A stretch of 64,000 bases of DNA from Pseudomonadota bacterium (lineage in GTDB: Bacteria; Pseudomonadota; Gammaproteobacteria; Xanthomonadales; Rhodanobacteraceae). Below are positions 16,718-26,226 of this stretch, piece by piece (position 1 is the first letter of the stretch; the number at the start of each line of letters is the position of its first letter). A program made the translations under genes and the position numbers. The notes under the pieces are model-generated. The model did no database searches and was not told where the DNA came from. It saw nothing but the letters and a program-made list of their open reading frames with translations. Location: contig JAFEFO010000045.1 of NCBI GenBank assembly GCA_018240565.1, positions 1-64,000 of the forward strand, written 5' to 3'.

Positions 16718-17419
16718 ATGCGCTTTTCCCTCCGCTGTTTGCCTGCACTGGCCGCTTTGGCCTGTTCCGCCTACGCGTTCGCGGGCGTCGGCGTCACTTC
16801 CGCGGGCGTCAGCACGGTCGATCCGAATGCGGCATCCACGGATGTGCAGCAGCAGTCGTCCGGCTTCGTCGCCGCCAACCAGCAATTGCAGAATGCCGCC
16901 GCGAATGGCGGCATCGTCTTGCCGGGCGGCGCGGCCAATGCCGCCACGCAGGCAGCGGGGACCGCGGGCAACGGCTCTTCGCCGTCGCACGGGGAAGCGG
17001 GTGCCAATGCAGCGCCCGGAGCGGCACCGCCGCCACCGGCAGCTCCGCCCCCGCCGCCGCCGACTTACGTTTCGAACATGCGTCCGGTGAACCGCACGCC
17101 CGATTCGACGAATGCCCCGCCGCCGCCTCCGCCTCCGCCGCCTCCGGTGGAAAGGCCTGCCGCCGCAAAACCTGCTCCGGTCATGCCGCCAAAACCTGAG
17201 GCCAGCAGCACTCCAGCGCCGCAACCCGCCACCAGACCGGAAGCGGCAACGCACGCTGTGTCCGAAGCAGAAATGCCTGTTGTTTCCGATCCCGGTGGCG
17301 GCCGTGGCGAGGCGCCGGACAGCTACACATTCTGGTTCGGCCTGCTCATCGCCGGCGCGTTGCTGGCCTTGGCCGCAGTCACCTGGCTGAAAATCCAGCG
17401 CGGCGAATCGGCCGTCTGA
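16718..17419 (+). CDS. Proline-rich exported protein with C-terminal membrane anchor
   Basis: The 233-residue protein has a signal peptide (MRFSLRCLPALAALACSAYA, cleavage probably after AFA). An Ala/Gln/Asn-rich part follows, then a long proline-rich spacer with two polyproline runs (about 105-150), a Pro/Ala linker and a hydrophobic helix (FWFGLLIAGALLALAAVTWL) before the basic tail KIQRG. The layout suggests a protein anchored in the inner membrane that spans the periplasm. No domain is recognised. The polyproline runs are encoded by repeated CCG/CCT codons and may vary in length. It stands between the tRNA remnant and the polysaccharide operon and is not obviously part of either. Confidence 0.65.
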   Translation: MRFSLRCLPALAALACSAYAFAGVGVTSAGVSTVDPNAASTDVQQQSSGFVAANQQLQNAAANGGIVLPGGAANAATQAAGTAGNGSSPSHGEAGANAAPGAAPPPPAAPPPPPPTYVSNMRPVNRTPDSTNAPPPPPPPPPPVERPAAAKPAPVMPPKPEASSTPAPQPATRPEAATHAVSEAEMPVVSDPGGGRGEAPDSYTFWFGLLIAGALLALAAVTWLKIQRGESAV

Positions 17420-17510
17420 TTTTCCCTTCGGCAGGCATGGCGCGGCGTGTTTGCGCGCGCATCGGTCGTGATCCCGCCACAACGTGTGTGCGAGGCGCTG
17501 CCAGGCAACC

Positions 17511-17519
17511 TGCTAGACT
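17511..17519 (+). promoter_or_regulatory. Candidate extended -10 for the polysaccharide operon
   Basis: TGCTAGACT, 30 bp before the dehydrogenase ATG, is the same nine bases found at the imu operon promoter (5832-5824, minus strand). No clear -35 is seen, as is common for extended -10 promoters. Confidence 0.35.
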
Positions 17520-17548
17520 TGCGCTCTTTTTGACGCCAGAGCGACGCC

Positions 17549-18844
17549 ATGTCTGCAGCTGTCCACCCTCCTGGCCCCGAGGACGTGCGCCTGGCCGTGA
17601 TTGGCTTGGGCTATGTCGGACTGCCCTTGGCAGTCGGATTCGGACGCCAACTTCCCACGCTCGGCTTTGACATCAATGCCGCGCGCATCGCCGAGCTGAA
17701 TGCGCATAGCGATCACACGCTGGAGACTTCGCCGGAAGAACTCAAGGCGGCGACGCGCCTTTCCTTCAGCGCGGATGCGAAAGAATTGGCGGCCTGCAAT
17801 ACGTTCATCGTCACCGTGCCGACGCCGATCGACGACGCCAAACGTCCCGATTTGACGCCGCTGGAAGCAGCCAGCCGCACCGTCGGCCGCGCCATTCGCC
17901 GTGGCGGCGTGGTCATTTTCGAGTCCACCGTGTACCCGGGTGCGACCGAGGAAGTGTGCGTGCCGATCATCGAACGTGAATCCGGCTTGAAATACAACGT
18001 CGATTTCTTTGCCGGCTACAGCCCGGAGCGCATCAATCCCGGCGATCGCCAGCACCGCCTGGAAACCATCCTCAAGGTCACTTCGGGTTCCACGCCGGAA
18101 ACCGCCGACTTCGTCGATGCGTTGTATCGCCGCGTGGTGAAAGCCGGCACGCACAAGGCCTCGAGCATCCGCGTGGCCGAAGCGGCCAAGGTTATCGAGA
18201 ACACCCAACGCGACCTCAATATCGCGCTGATCAACGAGCTCTCGCTCATCTTCCATCGCCTGGGGATCGACACGCTCGAGGTGCTCGAAGCCGCTGGCAC
18301 CAAGTGGAATTTCCTGCCGTTTCGCCCGGGCCTGGTCGGCGGCCACTGCATTGGCGTGGATCCGTACTACCTGACGCACAAGGCGCAACAGATCGGCTAC
18401 CACCCGGAAGTGATCCTGTCCGGCCGCCGCATCAATGACGGCATGGGCGAACATGTCGCCCATCGCGTGATCAAGCTGATGGTGCAACGTCGAATCCACG
18501 CCGCGCAGTCCAAGGTCCTTGTGCTTGGCCTCGCGTTCAAGGAAAACTGCCCGGACCTGCGCAATACGCGCGTGGTCGATGTGGTCAACGAATTGCGCAG
18601 CTACCACGCCGATGTCGATGTCTACGACCCCTGGGTCGGCGCCACGGAAGCGCGCCACGAATACGGCCTCGAGCTGACGCCGGAACTCGTGCCCGGCAAA
18701 TATGATGCCGTGATCCTCGCCGTCGCCCACCGCCAGTTCGTCGAGATGGGCACGGCAAAGATACGGGCGCTGGGCAAACCCGGCGCCGTGCTTTTTGACG
18801 TCAAGCAGGTGCTGCCGCGCGACCAGGTGGACGGACGCCTATGA
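17549..18844 (+). CDS. UDP-sugar 6-dehydrogenase (TviB/WbpO type)
   Basis: The 431-residue NAD-dependent enzyme oxidises C6 of a UDP-N-acetylhexosamine to the uronic acid. Visible are the Rossmann motif GLGYVGLP (19-26), [25 protein letters not shown], the Lys in [12 protein letters not shown] (K214) and the catalytic Cys267 in [17 protein letters not shown]. The [13 protein letters not shown] and [11 protein letters not shown] forms are those of TviB/WbpO/WbpA rather than UDP-glucose dehydrogenase, so GlcNAc or GalNAc is the likely sugar. Its stop overlaps the epimerase start by ATGA. The pair resembles tviB-tviC of Vi antigen synthesis and would supply an acidic sugar to the polysaccharide. 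Confidence 0.88.
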   Translation: MSAAVHPPGPEDVRLAVIGLGYVGLPLAVGFGRQLPTLGFDINAARIAELNAHSDHTLETSPEELKAATRLSFSADAKELAACNTFIVTVPTPIDDAKRPDLTPLEAASRTVGRAIRRGGVVIFESTVYPGATEEVCVPIIERESGLKYNVDFFAGYSPERINPGDRQHRLETILKVTSGSTPETADFVDALYRRVVKAGTHKASSIRVAEAAKVIENTQRDLNIALINELSLIFHRLGIDTLEVLEAAGTKWNFLPFRPGLVGGHCIGVDPYYLTHKAQQIGYHPEVILSGRRINDGMGEHVAHRVIKLMVQRRIHAAQSKVLVLGLAFKENCPDLRNTRVVDVVNELRSYHADVDVYDPWVGATEARHEYGLELTPELVPGKYDAVILAVAHRQFVEMGTAKIRALGKPGAVLFDVKQVLPRDQVDGRL

Positions 18845-19851
18845 GCCGCATCCTCGTCACCGGCGCCGCCGGCTTCATCGGTTCGGCCCTGTCCACGCGC
18901 CTGCTCGCGCGCGGCGATGAAGTACTCGGCTATGACAATCTCAACAACTATTACGACCCCACGCTGAAACAGGCGCGACTGGCGCGGCTAACGGCACATC
19001 CGAAATTCGGCTTCGTGCGTGCCGCGCTCGAGGACCGTGCGGCGATGGAAAAGGCATTCGCTGATTTCCGTCCGCAGCGCGTGGTCAACCTGGCCGCACA
19101 GGCCGGCGTGCGCTATTCGATCGAAAACCCGCACGCCTACGTCGAAAGCAACCTGGTCGGCTTCATCAATGTTCTCGAAGCCTGCCGGCACGGCAAGGTC
19201 GAGCACCTGGTCTACGCCTCGTCGAGTTCGGTCTACGGCGCCAACCGCAAGCTGCCGTTCTCGGTGCAGGATTCGGTCGACCATCCGGTCAGCCTGTATG
19301 CGGCGACCAAGAAGGCGAACGAACTGATGGCACACACGTACAGCCATCTATATGCGCTGCCCACGACCGGCCTGCGTTTTTTCACCGTGTACGGACCCTG
19401 GGGCCGGCCGGACATGGCGCTGTTCCTGTTCACGCGCAAGATCCTTGCCGGCGAGCCGATCGAGGTATTCAACCACGGCAAGCACACACGCGACTTCACC
19501 TATATCGACGACATCGTCGAAGGCGTGATCCGCACGCTCGATCATGTGGCAGCGCCCGACCCGGCGTTCGATCCGCGGCGCCCGAATCCCGCCACTTCGG
19601 CGGTTCCGTACCGGGTCTACAACATCGGCAATCACCAGCCGGTGCAACTGGCCGACTACATCGCGGCGCTGGAAGAGTGCCTCGGTCGCAAGGCGGAAAA
19701 GATCCTGCTGCCGCTGCAACCGGGCGATGTGCCCGACACCGCGGCCGATGTCGAGGAACTCAAGCGCGACACCGGCTATGCGCCGGCGACACCGGTGGCA
19801 GAGGGCATCCGGCGCTTCGTGGCATGGTACCGGGATTTCTACGGTGCCTGA
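18841..19851 (+). CDS. NAD-dependent nucleotide-sugar 4-epimerase (UDP-glucuronate epimerase-like)
   Basis: This extended short-chain dehydrogenase has 336 residues: NAD motif GAAGFIGS (8-15), active-site Ser in [16 protein letters not shown], YxxxK in [11 protein letters not shown], and the family block [19 protein letters not shown], which is strongly conserved in CapI/LspL-type UDP-glucuronate 4-epimerases. Given the N-acetylhexosamine dehydrogenase it overlaps, the substrate could be the N-acetylated uronate instead. It ends 96 bp before the export lipoprotein gene, with a fresh -10 in between. Confidence 0.85.
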   Translation: MSRILVTGAAGFIGSALSTRLLARGDEVLGYDNLNNYYDPTLKQARLARLTAHPKFGFVRAALEDRAAMEKAFADFRPQRVVNLAAQAGVRYSIENPHAYVESNLVGFINVLEACRHGKVEHLVYASSSSVYGANRKLPFSVQDSVDHPVSLYAATKKANELMAHTYSHLYALPTTGLRFFTVYGPWGRPDMALFLFTRKILAGEPIEVFNHGKHTRDFTYIDDIVEGVIRTLDHVAAPDPAFDPRRPNPATSAVPYRVYNIGNHQPVQLADYIAALEECLGRKAEKILLPLQPGDVPDTAADVEELKRDTGYAPATPVAEGIRRFVAWYRDFYGA

Positions 19852-19914
19852 CGGGGCGGGCAGCGATGAACGCCCCGCAGTAACGCGACTGCGCGTATCG
19901 TCACTATAATGGTG

Positions 19915-19920
19915 TGTTAC
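19915..19920 (+). promoter_or_regulatory. TATAAT -10 element before the export/chain-length genes
   Basis: A perfect TATAAT lies 28 bp before the ATG of the Wza-like gene, in the only sizeable gap (96 bp) of the plus-strand polysaccharide operon. A -35 consensus is not evident at 16-18 bp spacing. It suggests a second transcription start that separates sugar-precursor genes from assembly genes. Confidence 0.5.
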
Positions 19921-19947
19921 GGTTAATTGGCCCGCAGGGTGGAAACC

Positions 19948-20574
19948 ATGATCAAGAACATCGGCCGTTTGCTTGTACTGATTGGCATCTTGCTGCTTGC
20001 CGCTTGCGCCGCTCCCGCGGGCTCCCTGCAGGCACCCAAGCCGAATCCTGATGCACAAGCCGTTACGGCGTACCACATTGGCGTCGACGACCAAGTGCAG
20101 GTCACGGTCTGGCACAACCCGGATTTGAGCGTCAGCGTGCCGGTAAGGCCGGACGGCAAGATCACGGTGCCGCTGATCGGCGACGTGGAAGCCGGCGGCC
20201 GGACCCCGGAACAAGTTGCGGCCGAAATCCAGGACAAACTCAAGGCCTACGTGCGCGACCCGCAGGTAGCGGTGATCCTGACCGAACTGCGCAGCCACGA
20301 ATATTTGTCGCGCGTGCGCGTCACCGGCGCCGTGCGCACGCCGATCTCGGTCCCCTACCGCCAGGGCATGACCGTGCTCGATGCGGTGCTTGCTGCCGGC
20401 GGCACCACCGAATTCGCCGCCCCCGATCGCACCGAGCTCTACCGCAAGGAGGGCAACGGGTCGACCAAGGCGTATGCGATCCGGTTGGACCAGATCCTGC
20501 AAAAAGGCGATCTGGCGAACAACTATCCCGTGCAGCCCGGTGACGTCATCACCGTGCCCTTGCGTGCGTTCTGA
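19948..20574 (+). CDS. Polysaccharide export lipoprotein (Wza/GumB-like)
   Basis: The protein of 208 residues starts with a lipoprotein signal whose lipobox ends LLAAC (Cys20). The Poly_export domain follows (YHIGVDDQVQVTVWHNPDLS, VRPDGKITVPLIGDVEAGGRTP), then an SLBB-type beta-grasp unit (VRVTGAVRTPISVPYRQGMT) and the closing VQPGDVITVP. It would form the outer-membrane/periplasmic export channel. It is much shorter than E. coli Wza and has the size usual for exosortase A-type loci. The ATG at 19948 has GGTGGAAACC ahead of it and begins the signal peptide. The chain-length gene follows after 14 bp. Confidence 0.92.
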   Translation: MIKNIGRLLVLIGILLLAACAAPAGSLQAPKPNPDAQAVTAYHIGVDDQVQVTVWHNPDLSVSVPVRPDGKITVPLIGDVEAGGRTPEQVAAEIQDKLKAYVRDPQVAVILTELRSHEYLSRVRVTGAVRTPISVPYRQGMTVLDAVLAAGGTTEFAAPDRTELYRKEGNGSTKAYAIRLDQILQKGDLANNYPVQPGDVITVPLRAF

Positions 20575-20588
20575 CCACGGACGGCACC

Positions 20589-22139
20589 ATGAGCGGCGAA
20601 CTGGTCCCCTTGAATGAAGTGGCGTCGGTCCTGCTGAACGAGGGTCGGCGGCGCCGGCTCTCGCTCACGGCGATCTTCGTGGTGTTTGCGCTGCTTACCC
20701 TGCTGGTCGGCGCGATGTGGCCAAAGAAGTACGTCAGCTCCACGACCATCCTGGTACAGGAAAGCAACATCATCACGCCATTGATGGAAGGACGCGCCGC
20801 GGCCACCGGCGTGGCCGATCGCGCGGCGATCGCGCGTGAAGTCATTTTCAGCCGCAAGGTCATGGACGAAATCATGGACACCGGCGGCTGGACGGCGAAA
20901 CATCCGTCCCCGATCGAGAAGGACCAGATCATCGAGGCGATCAAGAATCGCACCGTCATCTCCAGCCCGCGCGACAACCTGATCAAGATCACCTATGCCG
21001 ACGGCGACGCCAAGCGCAGCTTCGATGTCACCCGGCGCCTGGCGGAGCTGTTCATCCAGGAAAGCTTCCAATCCAAGGAACGCGAAAGTCGCGATGCGTT
21101 CGAATTCATCAACAGCCAGGTCGAGGCGTACCGGAAGAAGCTCACCGACGCCGAGACCAAGCTCAAGAACTACCGCGATGCGAACGCCGATGCGCGCCCG
21201 GGCAGCGAGACCGACACCAACGCGCGCATCGGCCAACTGCGTTCGCAAATCGAAACGGCGCGCATGGACCTGATGGAACAGCGCTCGCGCGAAGCGTCGA
21301 TCCAGTCGCAGCTGTCGGGCCAGTCCGAAATCACCGCCGTGCAGACCACCGAGGGGATCTACCGCGCCCAACTCGCGGAATTGCAATCCAAGCTCGACCA
21401 GTTGCTGCTCACCTATACGCCGGAATATCCGGACGTGGTGCGCACCCGCCACCAGATGGACGACCTGGAACGCCAACTCAAGCAGTCCGAGCAGAAAAAG
21501 CAGGCGGCGCAACTGGCCGGCACGCCGACCACGATCGACAGCAATGTGCAGTTCAACCCGCTGTATCAGCAACTCAAGAGCAAGCTCGCCGAAGTGCGCA
21601 GCGAAGCGGCCGCGACCGGCGCACGCATGGAGGCGAGCGAATCCATGCTGCAGTCCGAACTCGAACGCAGCAAGCGCATCGCCAGCTCCGAAAATTCGCT
21701 GGCCGAACTGACCCGCGACTACGACGTCAATCGCGACGTCTATCAGGATTTGCTCAAGCGCCGCGAGAACGCGCGTGTGTCGATGAACCTCGATGAAGAA
21801 CGGCGCGGCCTCACCTTCCGCATCCAGGACCCGGCGGTGATGCCGCTGACGCCTTCCGGCATACGCTTCATGCATATCGGCATCGTCGGCCTGCTCCTGG
21901 CCGTGGCGGTCCCGCTCGGCTTGCTGTTCGCGCTCTCGCGCTTCGATCCGCGCGTGCGTTCCGCCGCCCAGCTCGAGCGCATGACCGGACTACCGGTTTT
22001 GGCGACGATCCCGGTTTACGCAAGTCCACGCGACCGGCGGCGCGAGCGTGCGCGCACGGTCTTTGCCATGCTGATGATCGTCGCCGTCGCCATTGCCTAC
22101 CTCGCGTTGTTCCTGCTTCGATTGAACAAAGTCCTATGA
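20589..22139 (+). CDS. Polysaccharide chain-length determinant (Wzz/Wzc-like, no kinase domain)
   Basis: This inner-membrane polysaccharide co-polymerase has 516 residues. TM1 is at about 27-46, inside the Wzz domain that begins LNEVASVLLNEGRRRR. A long periplasmic coiled-coil region spans about 160-400 (DAFEFINSQVEAYRKKLTDA; TYTPEYPDVVRTRHQM). A second TM lies at about 418-437 (preceded by MPLTPSGIR) and a third hydrophobic segment at the C-terminus. The length and the PEYPDVV motif match the chain-length factor of exosortase A-type systems. Its stop overlaps the start of the kinase-like gene by ATGA, the usual split Wzc arrangement. Confidence 0.9.
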   Translation: MSGELVPLNEVASVLLNEGRRRRLSLTAIFVVFALLTLLVGAMWPKKYVSSTTILVQESNIITPLMEGRAAATGVADRAAIAREVIFSRKVMDEIMDTGGWTAKHPSPIEKDQIIEAIKNRTVISSPRDNLIKITYADGDAKRSFDVTRRLAELFIQESFQSKERESRDAFEFINSQVEAYRKKLTDAETKLKNYRDANADARPGSETDTNARIGQLRSQIETARMDLMEQRSREASIQSQLSGQSEITAVQTTEGIYRAQLAELQSKLDQLLLTYTPEYPDVVRTRHQMDDLERQLKQSEQKKQAAQLAGTPTTIDSNVQFNPLYQQLKSKLAEVRSEAAATGARMEASESMLQSELERSKRIASSENSLAELTRDYDVNRDVYQDLLKRRENARVSMNLDEERRGLTFRIQDPAVMPLTPSGIRFMHIGIVGLLLAVAVPLGLLFALSRFDPRVRSAAQLERMTGLPVLATIPVYASPRDRRRERARTVFAMLMIVAVAIAYLALFLLRLNKVL

Positions 22140-22909
22140 ACGAACCCGAAGGCGACGAGCGCCGCCCCGATTCCGCACTGCCGCCGGCGACCCCCGGCAG
22201 CATGCCGCAGCGCGGCGGCTCTGGCAGCATGATCGCGCGCATGCAGGAAGGCACCGCGCTCGCCCCGCGCCAGCTCGAGGAGCGCCGACTCATCCATCTG
22301 GATGATTCCGGTCGCCGCCACGCCGACGCGTTTCGCGAAATCCGCACCCGCCTGCTCGCACTCGGCAATGGCCAGAATTTCACGACCCTCGTCGTGCCGG
22401 TCAGCCCGCGCTGCGGCGGCAGTTTCGTCGCCCGCAACCTCGCCATGGCGTTCGCTTTCGACGAAGCCAAGACGGCGCTGCTGATCGATTGCAACCTGCG
22501 CCATCCGACCCAGCACAAGGCGCTGGGGATCGACGACGCGGACCGCGGCCTGATCGACTACCTCGAACACCCGGCCCACGGCATCGAACCCATACTGCAC
22601 CACACGGGCATCCCGCGCCTGCGCCTGGTTCCGGCAGGACGGCCTCGCGAGATGACTGGCGAGTATTTTTCCTCGTTTCGCATGCGCGCCGTGCTCGATT
22701 CGTTGCGTTGCCGCTATCCGGATCGCTACCTGTTCCTGGACGGACCGGCGGTCAAGGGCTCGCCGGATGCGCGCATCCTGGCCGACCTCGCGGATTTCGT
22801 CGTGCTCGTGGCCGGCTACGGCAGCGATACCCCGACGGCCATCAGCCAGGCCGCCGCCAGCTTCGACCCGGCCAAGTTTGCCGGCGTGGTTTTCAATCAA
22901 TCGCCCTGA
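22136..22909 (+). CDS. Tyrosine-autokinase-like ATPase partner of the chain-length protein, degenerate P-loop
   Basis: A CpsD/CapB/BY-kinase-like protein of 257 residues. The region LVVPVSPRCGGSFVARNLAMA stands where the Walker A of BY-kinases should be, but the GK[ST] lysine is missing. Walker A' is recognisable as ALLIDCNLRHPTQHKALG and Walker B as YLFLDGPAVKG. There is no C-terminal tyrosine cluster. Similar P-loop-deficient proteins occur in exosortase A polysaccharide loci, so it may be a structural regulator of the chain-length protein rather than a kinase. It overlaps the preceding gene by ATGA. Confidence 0.85.
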   Translation: MNEPEGDERRPDSALPPATPGSMPQRGGSGSMIARMQEGTALAPRQLEERRLIHLDDSGRRHADAFREIRTRLLALGNGQNFTTLVVPVSPRCGGSFVARNLAMAFAFDEAKTALLIDCNLRHPTQHKALGIDDADRGLIDYLEHPAHGIEPILHHTGIPRLRLVPAGRPREMTGEYFSSFRMRAVLDSLRCRYPDRYLFLDGPAVKGSPDARILADLADFVVLVAGYGSDTPTAISQAAASFDPAKFAGVVFNQSP

Positions 22910-22934
22910 ACTTTCGCCACGCAAGGGGAAACGT

Positions 22935-24236
22935 ATGTCGCCGAAACACCCATGCATGCACACCGCCAGCGCCCTCCTCGTGTTCTTTGCCGCGCCCGCA
23001 TTTGCCTCGACCCAGTTCGACTACACCTGGCAGGTTGGCATCGAACACAGCGACGACATCAACCTGAGTCCCATCGATCCGGTAAGCCAGAACGTACTGC
23101 TGCCGCAGTTCGCCTTCGGCCTGGTGCAGGAAGGCACCGATGTGCAGGCGCGTGCCAGCGGCCTGGTGCAGTACCGCGATTACCTGGGTGGCGCTTTCGA
23201 GAACGAACTGCGTGGCAACCTGTCCGGGCTGCTCAATTGGCATGCGCTGCCGGGGCGCCTGGACATGACCGCCGAAGATTTCCTCAGCGTGCAGCCGGTC
23301 AACGTGTACGCCAGCAACGCGCCCAGCAACCAGCAGCAGACCAACGTCTTCAGCGTCGGCCCGACGCTCAGCTTCATGCTCGGTCCCACCGTGCACGGAC
23401 AGGCCGAGTTGCGTTACATCAACAGTACCGCGCAGAAGACCAAGGATTTCAATTCCGACCGCGCGACCGGCGCGCTGCGCGCCATCAAGGACCTGAACGC
23501 CACCGACAAGATTTCCGGCAACATCGAAATGCAATCGATCCGCTTTACCGACGACGGCGCTGGTCCCAATTACCGCCTCTACAACGTCTACGGGCGCTAC
23601 CAGAGCCAGCTTTCGCAACTCGACATCGACGCGGCAATGGGCTGGTCGCAACTGGATTTCAGCGGCAACCTGCCCGGCCAATCCGGTCTGTTCGCGCGTG
23701 GCCTCGTCAATTGGCACGCGACGGCGAGCAGCACGTTCGGCCTGGGCGCTTCGCGCCAGTATTCGGACGCCACCGGCGATTTGATGGTCGATCCGCGCCA
23801 GGTCGGCGCACCTGTCACCAGCATTCTGACCGGCAACGTGGTGGTCAATTCGCAGGTCTACCTGGAGCGGCGCTTCGACGCGAGCTATGCCTACGCCGGA
23901 CCCTTGCTCACCGCACGCATTGCGCCGTTCTATCGCAACCTCGACTACCAGAACGATCCCGGGCAGAACCTCAATGGCCAGGGTGGCACCGCCAACATCG
24001 ACTACCGATTGCGTCCCCTGTGGACCTTGTCGTTCCTGCTCGGTGGCGAGTCCCGCCACTATTCGGCGATCGACCGCCGCGACCGGGACCTGAGCTATGG
24101 GCTCGCCTTCAACGACCAGCTGACCCAGCATTGGAGCTGGAGCGTGAACCTGACGCGCAACCAGCGTCGCAGCAATATCGCACTGGTGGGCTACAGCGAG
24201 AACGTGGTGTTTTTCAACCTCGCATGGCGGCGCTGA
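22935..24236 (+). CDS. Outer-membrane beta-barrel protein of the polysaccharide locus
   Basis: The protein (433 residues) has a signal peptide (ending AAPAFAS near residue 25). Amphipathic strands fill the rest, with many aromatic girdle residues, and it ends in the aromatic-rich strand ENVVFFNLAWRR. The start of the mature part (FDYTWQVGIEHSDDINLSP) resembles the barrel proteins encoded in exosortase A-type exopolysaccharide operons (TIGR03016-like). Likely role: an outer-membrane pore or scaffold for polymer export next to the Wza-like lipoprotein. The ATG at 22935 has AAGGGGAAACG upstream. Confidence 0.78.
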   Translation: MSPKHPCMHTASALLVFFAAPAFASTQFDYTWQVGIEHSDDINLSPIDPVSQNVLLPQFAFGLVQEGTDVQARASGLVQYRDYLGGAFENELRGNLSGLLNWHALPGRLDMTAEDFLSVQPVNVYASNAPSNQQQTNVFSVGPTLSFMLGPTVHGQAELRYINSTAQKTKDFNSDRATGALRAIKDLNATDKISGNIEMQSIRFTDDGAGPNYRLYNVYGRYQSQLSQLDIDAAMGWSQLDFSGNLPGQSGLFARGLVNWHATASSTFGLGASRQYSDATGDLMVDPRQVGAPVTSILTGNVVVNSQVYLERRFDASYAYAGPLLTARIAPFYRNLDYQNDPGQNLNGQGGTANIDYRLRPLWTLSFLLGGESRHYSAIDRRDRDLSYGLAFNDQLTQHWSWSVNLTRNQRRSNIALVGYSENVVFFNLAWRR

Positions 24237-24249
24237 AGCGGAGCATCCC

Positions 24250-25059
24250 GTGCAGGAAAGCAGTTCGCCACGCCGTGACGACGCCTCGACCGTCGCCTTG
24301 ATGTACCACGCCCTGGCGACGGGCGACGTGGATGCATCGGGTTCGGTCGATCCGCACTACCGCCTGGCGGCCGACGAATTCCGTGCGCAACTGGGCCTGT
24401 TTCGCGCGCACGCGGGCGGCGCGGCGAGCGTGCGCCGCTGGCTCGATGGCGCGTGTGCCGGCGCCGTGCTCGTGACTTTCGACGATGGCCATGCCAGCGA
24501 CTACCACGCGGCATTTCCATTGCTCGCCGAGGCCGGTGCCAGCGCCGATTTCTTCGTCAATCCCGAACGCGTCGGCACGCCCGGCTACGCGACATGGGCG
24601 CAGCTGCGCGAGATGGCCGACGCCGGCCAGTCGATCCAATCGCACGGCTATCGCCATCGCTATTTCACCGAATTCGCGCCGGCAGAACTTGCCGAAGAAT
24701 TGCGTCGCGCGCGGCTCGTCATCGAGGAGCGCATCGGCCACCGCGTGACCCTGCTCGCACCGCCGGGCGGGCGCATGCCGTCGGGACTGGCCGCGCTCGC
24801 GCGTGAATGCGGATACGAACGCGTGTTGAGCTCGCAACCCGGGCGCCTGCATGCCGGCAACACCGACGTCGTGCTGCCGCGCCTGGCGGTGACGGCGGAT
24901 GTCGCGCCCGCGACGCTGCGTCGCTGGGTCGAAGGTGCGGCAACGGACATCGGCCGCGCACGCTTGCGCTACGCGACCCTCGGCTTCGCCAAGCGTGTGC
25001 TCGGCGACCGCCGCTACGAACGCCTGCGTGCACGCCTGCTCGGCCAGCCGACACAGTGA
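24250..25059 (+). CDS. Polysaccharide deacetylase (NodB-like, CE4)
   Basis: The 269-residue protein has the CE4 motifs: VALMYHAL, VTFDDGHASDY (metal-binding and catalytic Asp pair), QSHGYRHRYF (metal His pair) and LAPPGGRMPSG. No signal peptide is visible, so it would act in the cytoplasm on lipid-linked repeat units, as is common for deacetylases in these operons, or be exported without a cleavable signal. It starts with GTG at 24250. With the N-acetylhexosamine dehydrogenase upstream, its substrate could be an N-acetyl group of the repeat unit. Confidence 0.85.
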   Translation: MQESSSPRRDDASTVALMYHALATGDVDASGSVDPHYRLAADEFRAQLGLFRAHAGGAASVRRWLDGACAGAVLVTFDDGHASDYHAAFPLLAEAGASADFFVNPERVGTPGYATWAQLREMADAGQSIQSHGYRHRYFTEFAPAELAEELRRARLVIEERIGHRVTLLAPPGGRMPSGLAALARECGYERVLSSQPGRLHAGNTDVVLPRLAVTADVAPATLRRWVEGAATDIGRARLRYATLGFAKRVLGDRRYERLRARLLGQPTQ

Positions 25060-25071
25060 TCCGGAGTGCCG

Positions 25072-26226
25072 ATGCTCAAGGCGTTGTTTCTGGTGTCGTT
25101 CGTCCTGCTCGTCCACACCTATATCGGTTACCCGCTGCTGATGCGCTTGCGCGCGCGCTTGGCGGCTAAGCCGCTGCGTGCAGCCGACTGGGAACCGCGC
25201 GTGGACGTCGTCGTGGTCGCCCACAACGCCGCCGCGCCGATGCACGCCAAGCTCGCCAACCTGCTGGCATTGGATTACCCGGCGGACAAGCTGCGCATCC
25301 ACGCCGTATCGGACGGCTCCGAGGACGCCACCGCCACCGTTGCGCTCGCCACCGGCGACGCGCGCGTGATCGTGCATGCCTTCCCGCAACGGCGCGGCAA
25401 GTCGGCGTGCCTGGGTGAAGTGCTTTCCGGGCTCGACAGCGAAATCGTCGTCTTCACCGACGTGCGCCAGCGCATCGACGCCGGCGCCATCCGCGCATTG
25501 CTGCGGCCGTTCGCCGATGCCACCGTCGGCGCGGTCAGCGGCGAGCTGATGTTCGAAGCGGCACCGGGCGATGTCGCCGCTGGCGTGGATCTGTACTGGC
25601 GTTACGAAAAGGCAATCCGCCGCAGCGAAGGCGAAAGCGGGTCGGTGGTTGGCGTCACCGGCGCGCTGTGGGCCGCGCGTCGCACCGTGTTGCCGGCAAT
25701 TCCACCCGGCTTGATCCTGGACGATTTGTGGGTACCGCTCGAGATCGCGCGGCAGGGCGCGCGCATCGTCTTCGCCGCCGATGCGCTGGCCTGGGATCGG
25801 CCGTCCACGGACGCCGCGCTCGAAGCGCAACGCAAGCGTCGCACACTGGCCGGCAACTTTCAGCTCATCGCACGCGAGCCGGCATTGCTGCTGCCATGGG
25901 CCCATCCGCTCGGCTGGCGCCTGTGGGGCCACAAATGGTTGCGCCTGCTCGCGCCGTGGCTGCTGTTCGCGTTGTTCGCAAGCAACCTCGCCAAGGCCTC
26001 GACGTCACCGGCGTGGCAACTGCTCGCCCTGGCGCAATGTGCGTTCTACCTCGGCGCGACGGTCGGGCTGCTCGTGCCCGCGGCATTGCGCTTTCGCCCC
26101 GTGCGCATCGCCGCCACCTTCGTGCGCATGAACGCTTACGCCGTCCTCGGCCTCTTCGACTTTTTGCGCGGTCGCGCGCAACCGATGTGGGCCGTCACCC
26201 GGCATTCGGATACGATGCGACCATGA
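25072..26226 (+). CDS. Membrane-anchored glycosyltransferase, family 2
   Basis: A protein of 384 residues with an N-terminal membrane helix (LFLVSFVLLVHTYIGYPLLM), a GT2 domain (VDVVVVAHNAA; AVSDGSED as the nucleotide-binding turn; VVFTDVRQRID in place of DxD; ILDDLWVPLEIARQG as the acceptor-side motif; KRRTLAGNFQLI for the QxxRW region) and C-terminal membrane segments. It adds one sugar to the lipid-linked repeat unit at the inner face of the membrane; donor unknown. The ATG at 25072 has GGAG five bases upstream. Its stop overlaps the next GT by ATGA. Confidence 0.85.
   Translation: MLKALFLVSFVLLVHTYIGYPLLMRLRARLAAKPLRAADWEPRVDVVVVAHNAAAPMHAKLANLLALDYPADKLRIHAVSDGSEDATATVALATGDARVIVHAFPQRRGKSACLGEVLSGLDSEIVVFTDVRQRIDAGAIRALLRPFADATVGAVSGELMFEAAPGDVAAGVDLYWRYEKAIRRSEGESGSVVGVTGALWAARRTVLPAIPPGLILDDLWVPLEIARQGARIVFAADALAWDRPSTDAALEAQRKRRTLAGNFQLIAREPALLLPWAHPLGWRLWGHKWLRLLAPWLLFALFASNLAKASTSPAWQLLALAQCAFYLGATVGLLVPAALRFRPVRIAATFVRMNAYAVLGLFDFLRGRAQPMWAVTRHSDTMRP

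Noticed and set aside
16398..17090. Frames across the tRNA-Val fragment and the proline-rich gene
   Set aside because: They cross a tRNA remnant and change to Arg/Pro-rich translation of the adjacent gene in the wrong frame.
17030..17160. Proline-codon repeats as a DNA repeat array
   Set aside because: The repetition is explained by polyproline coding in an exported protein; there are no spacers or dyads as in CRISPR or integration repeats.
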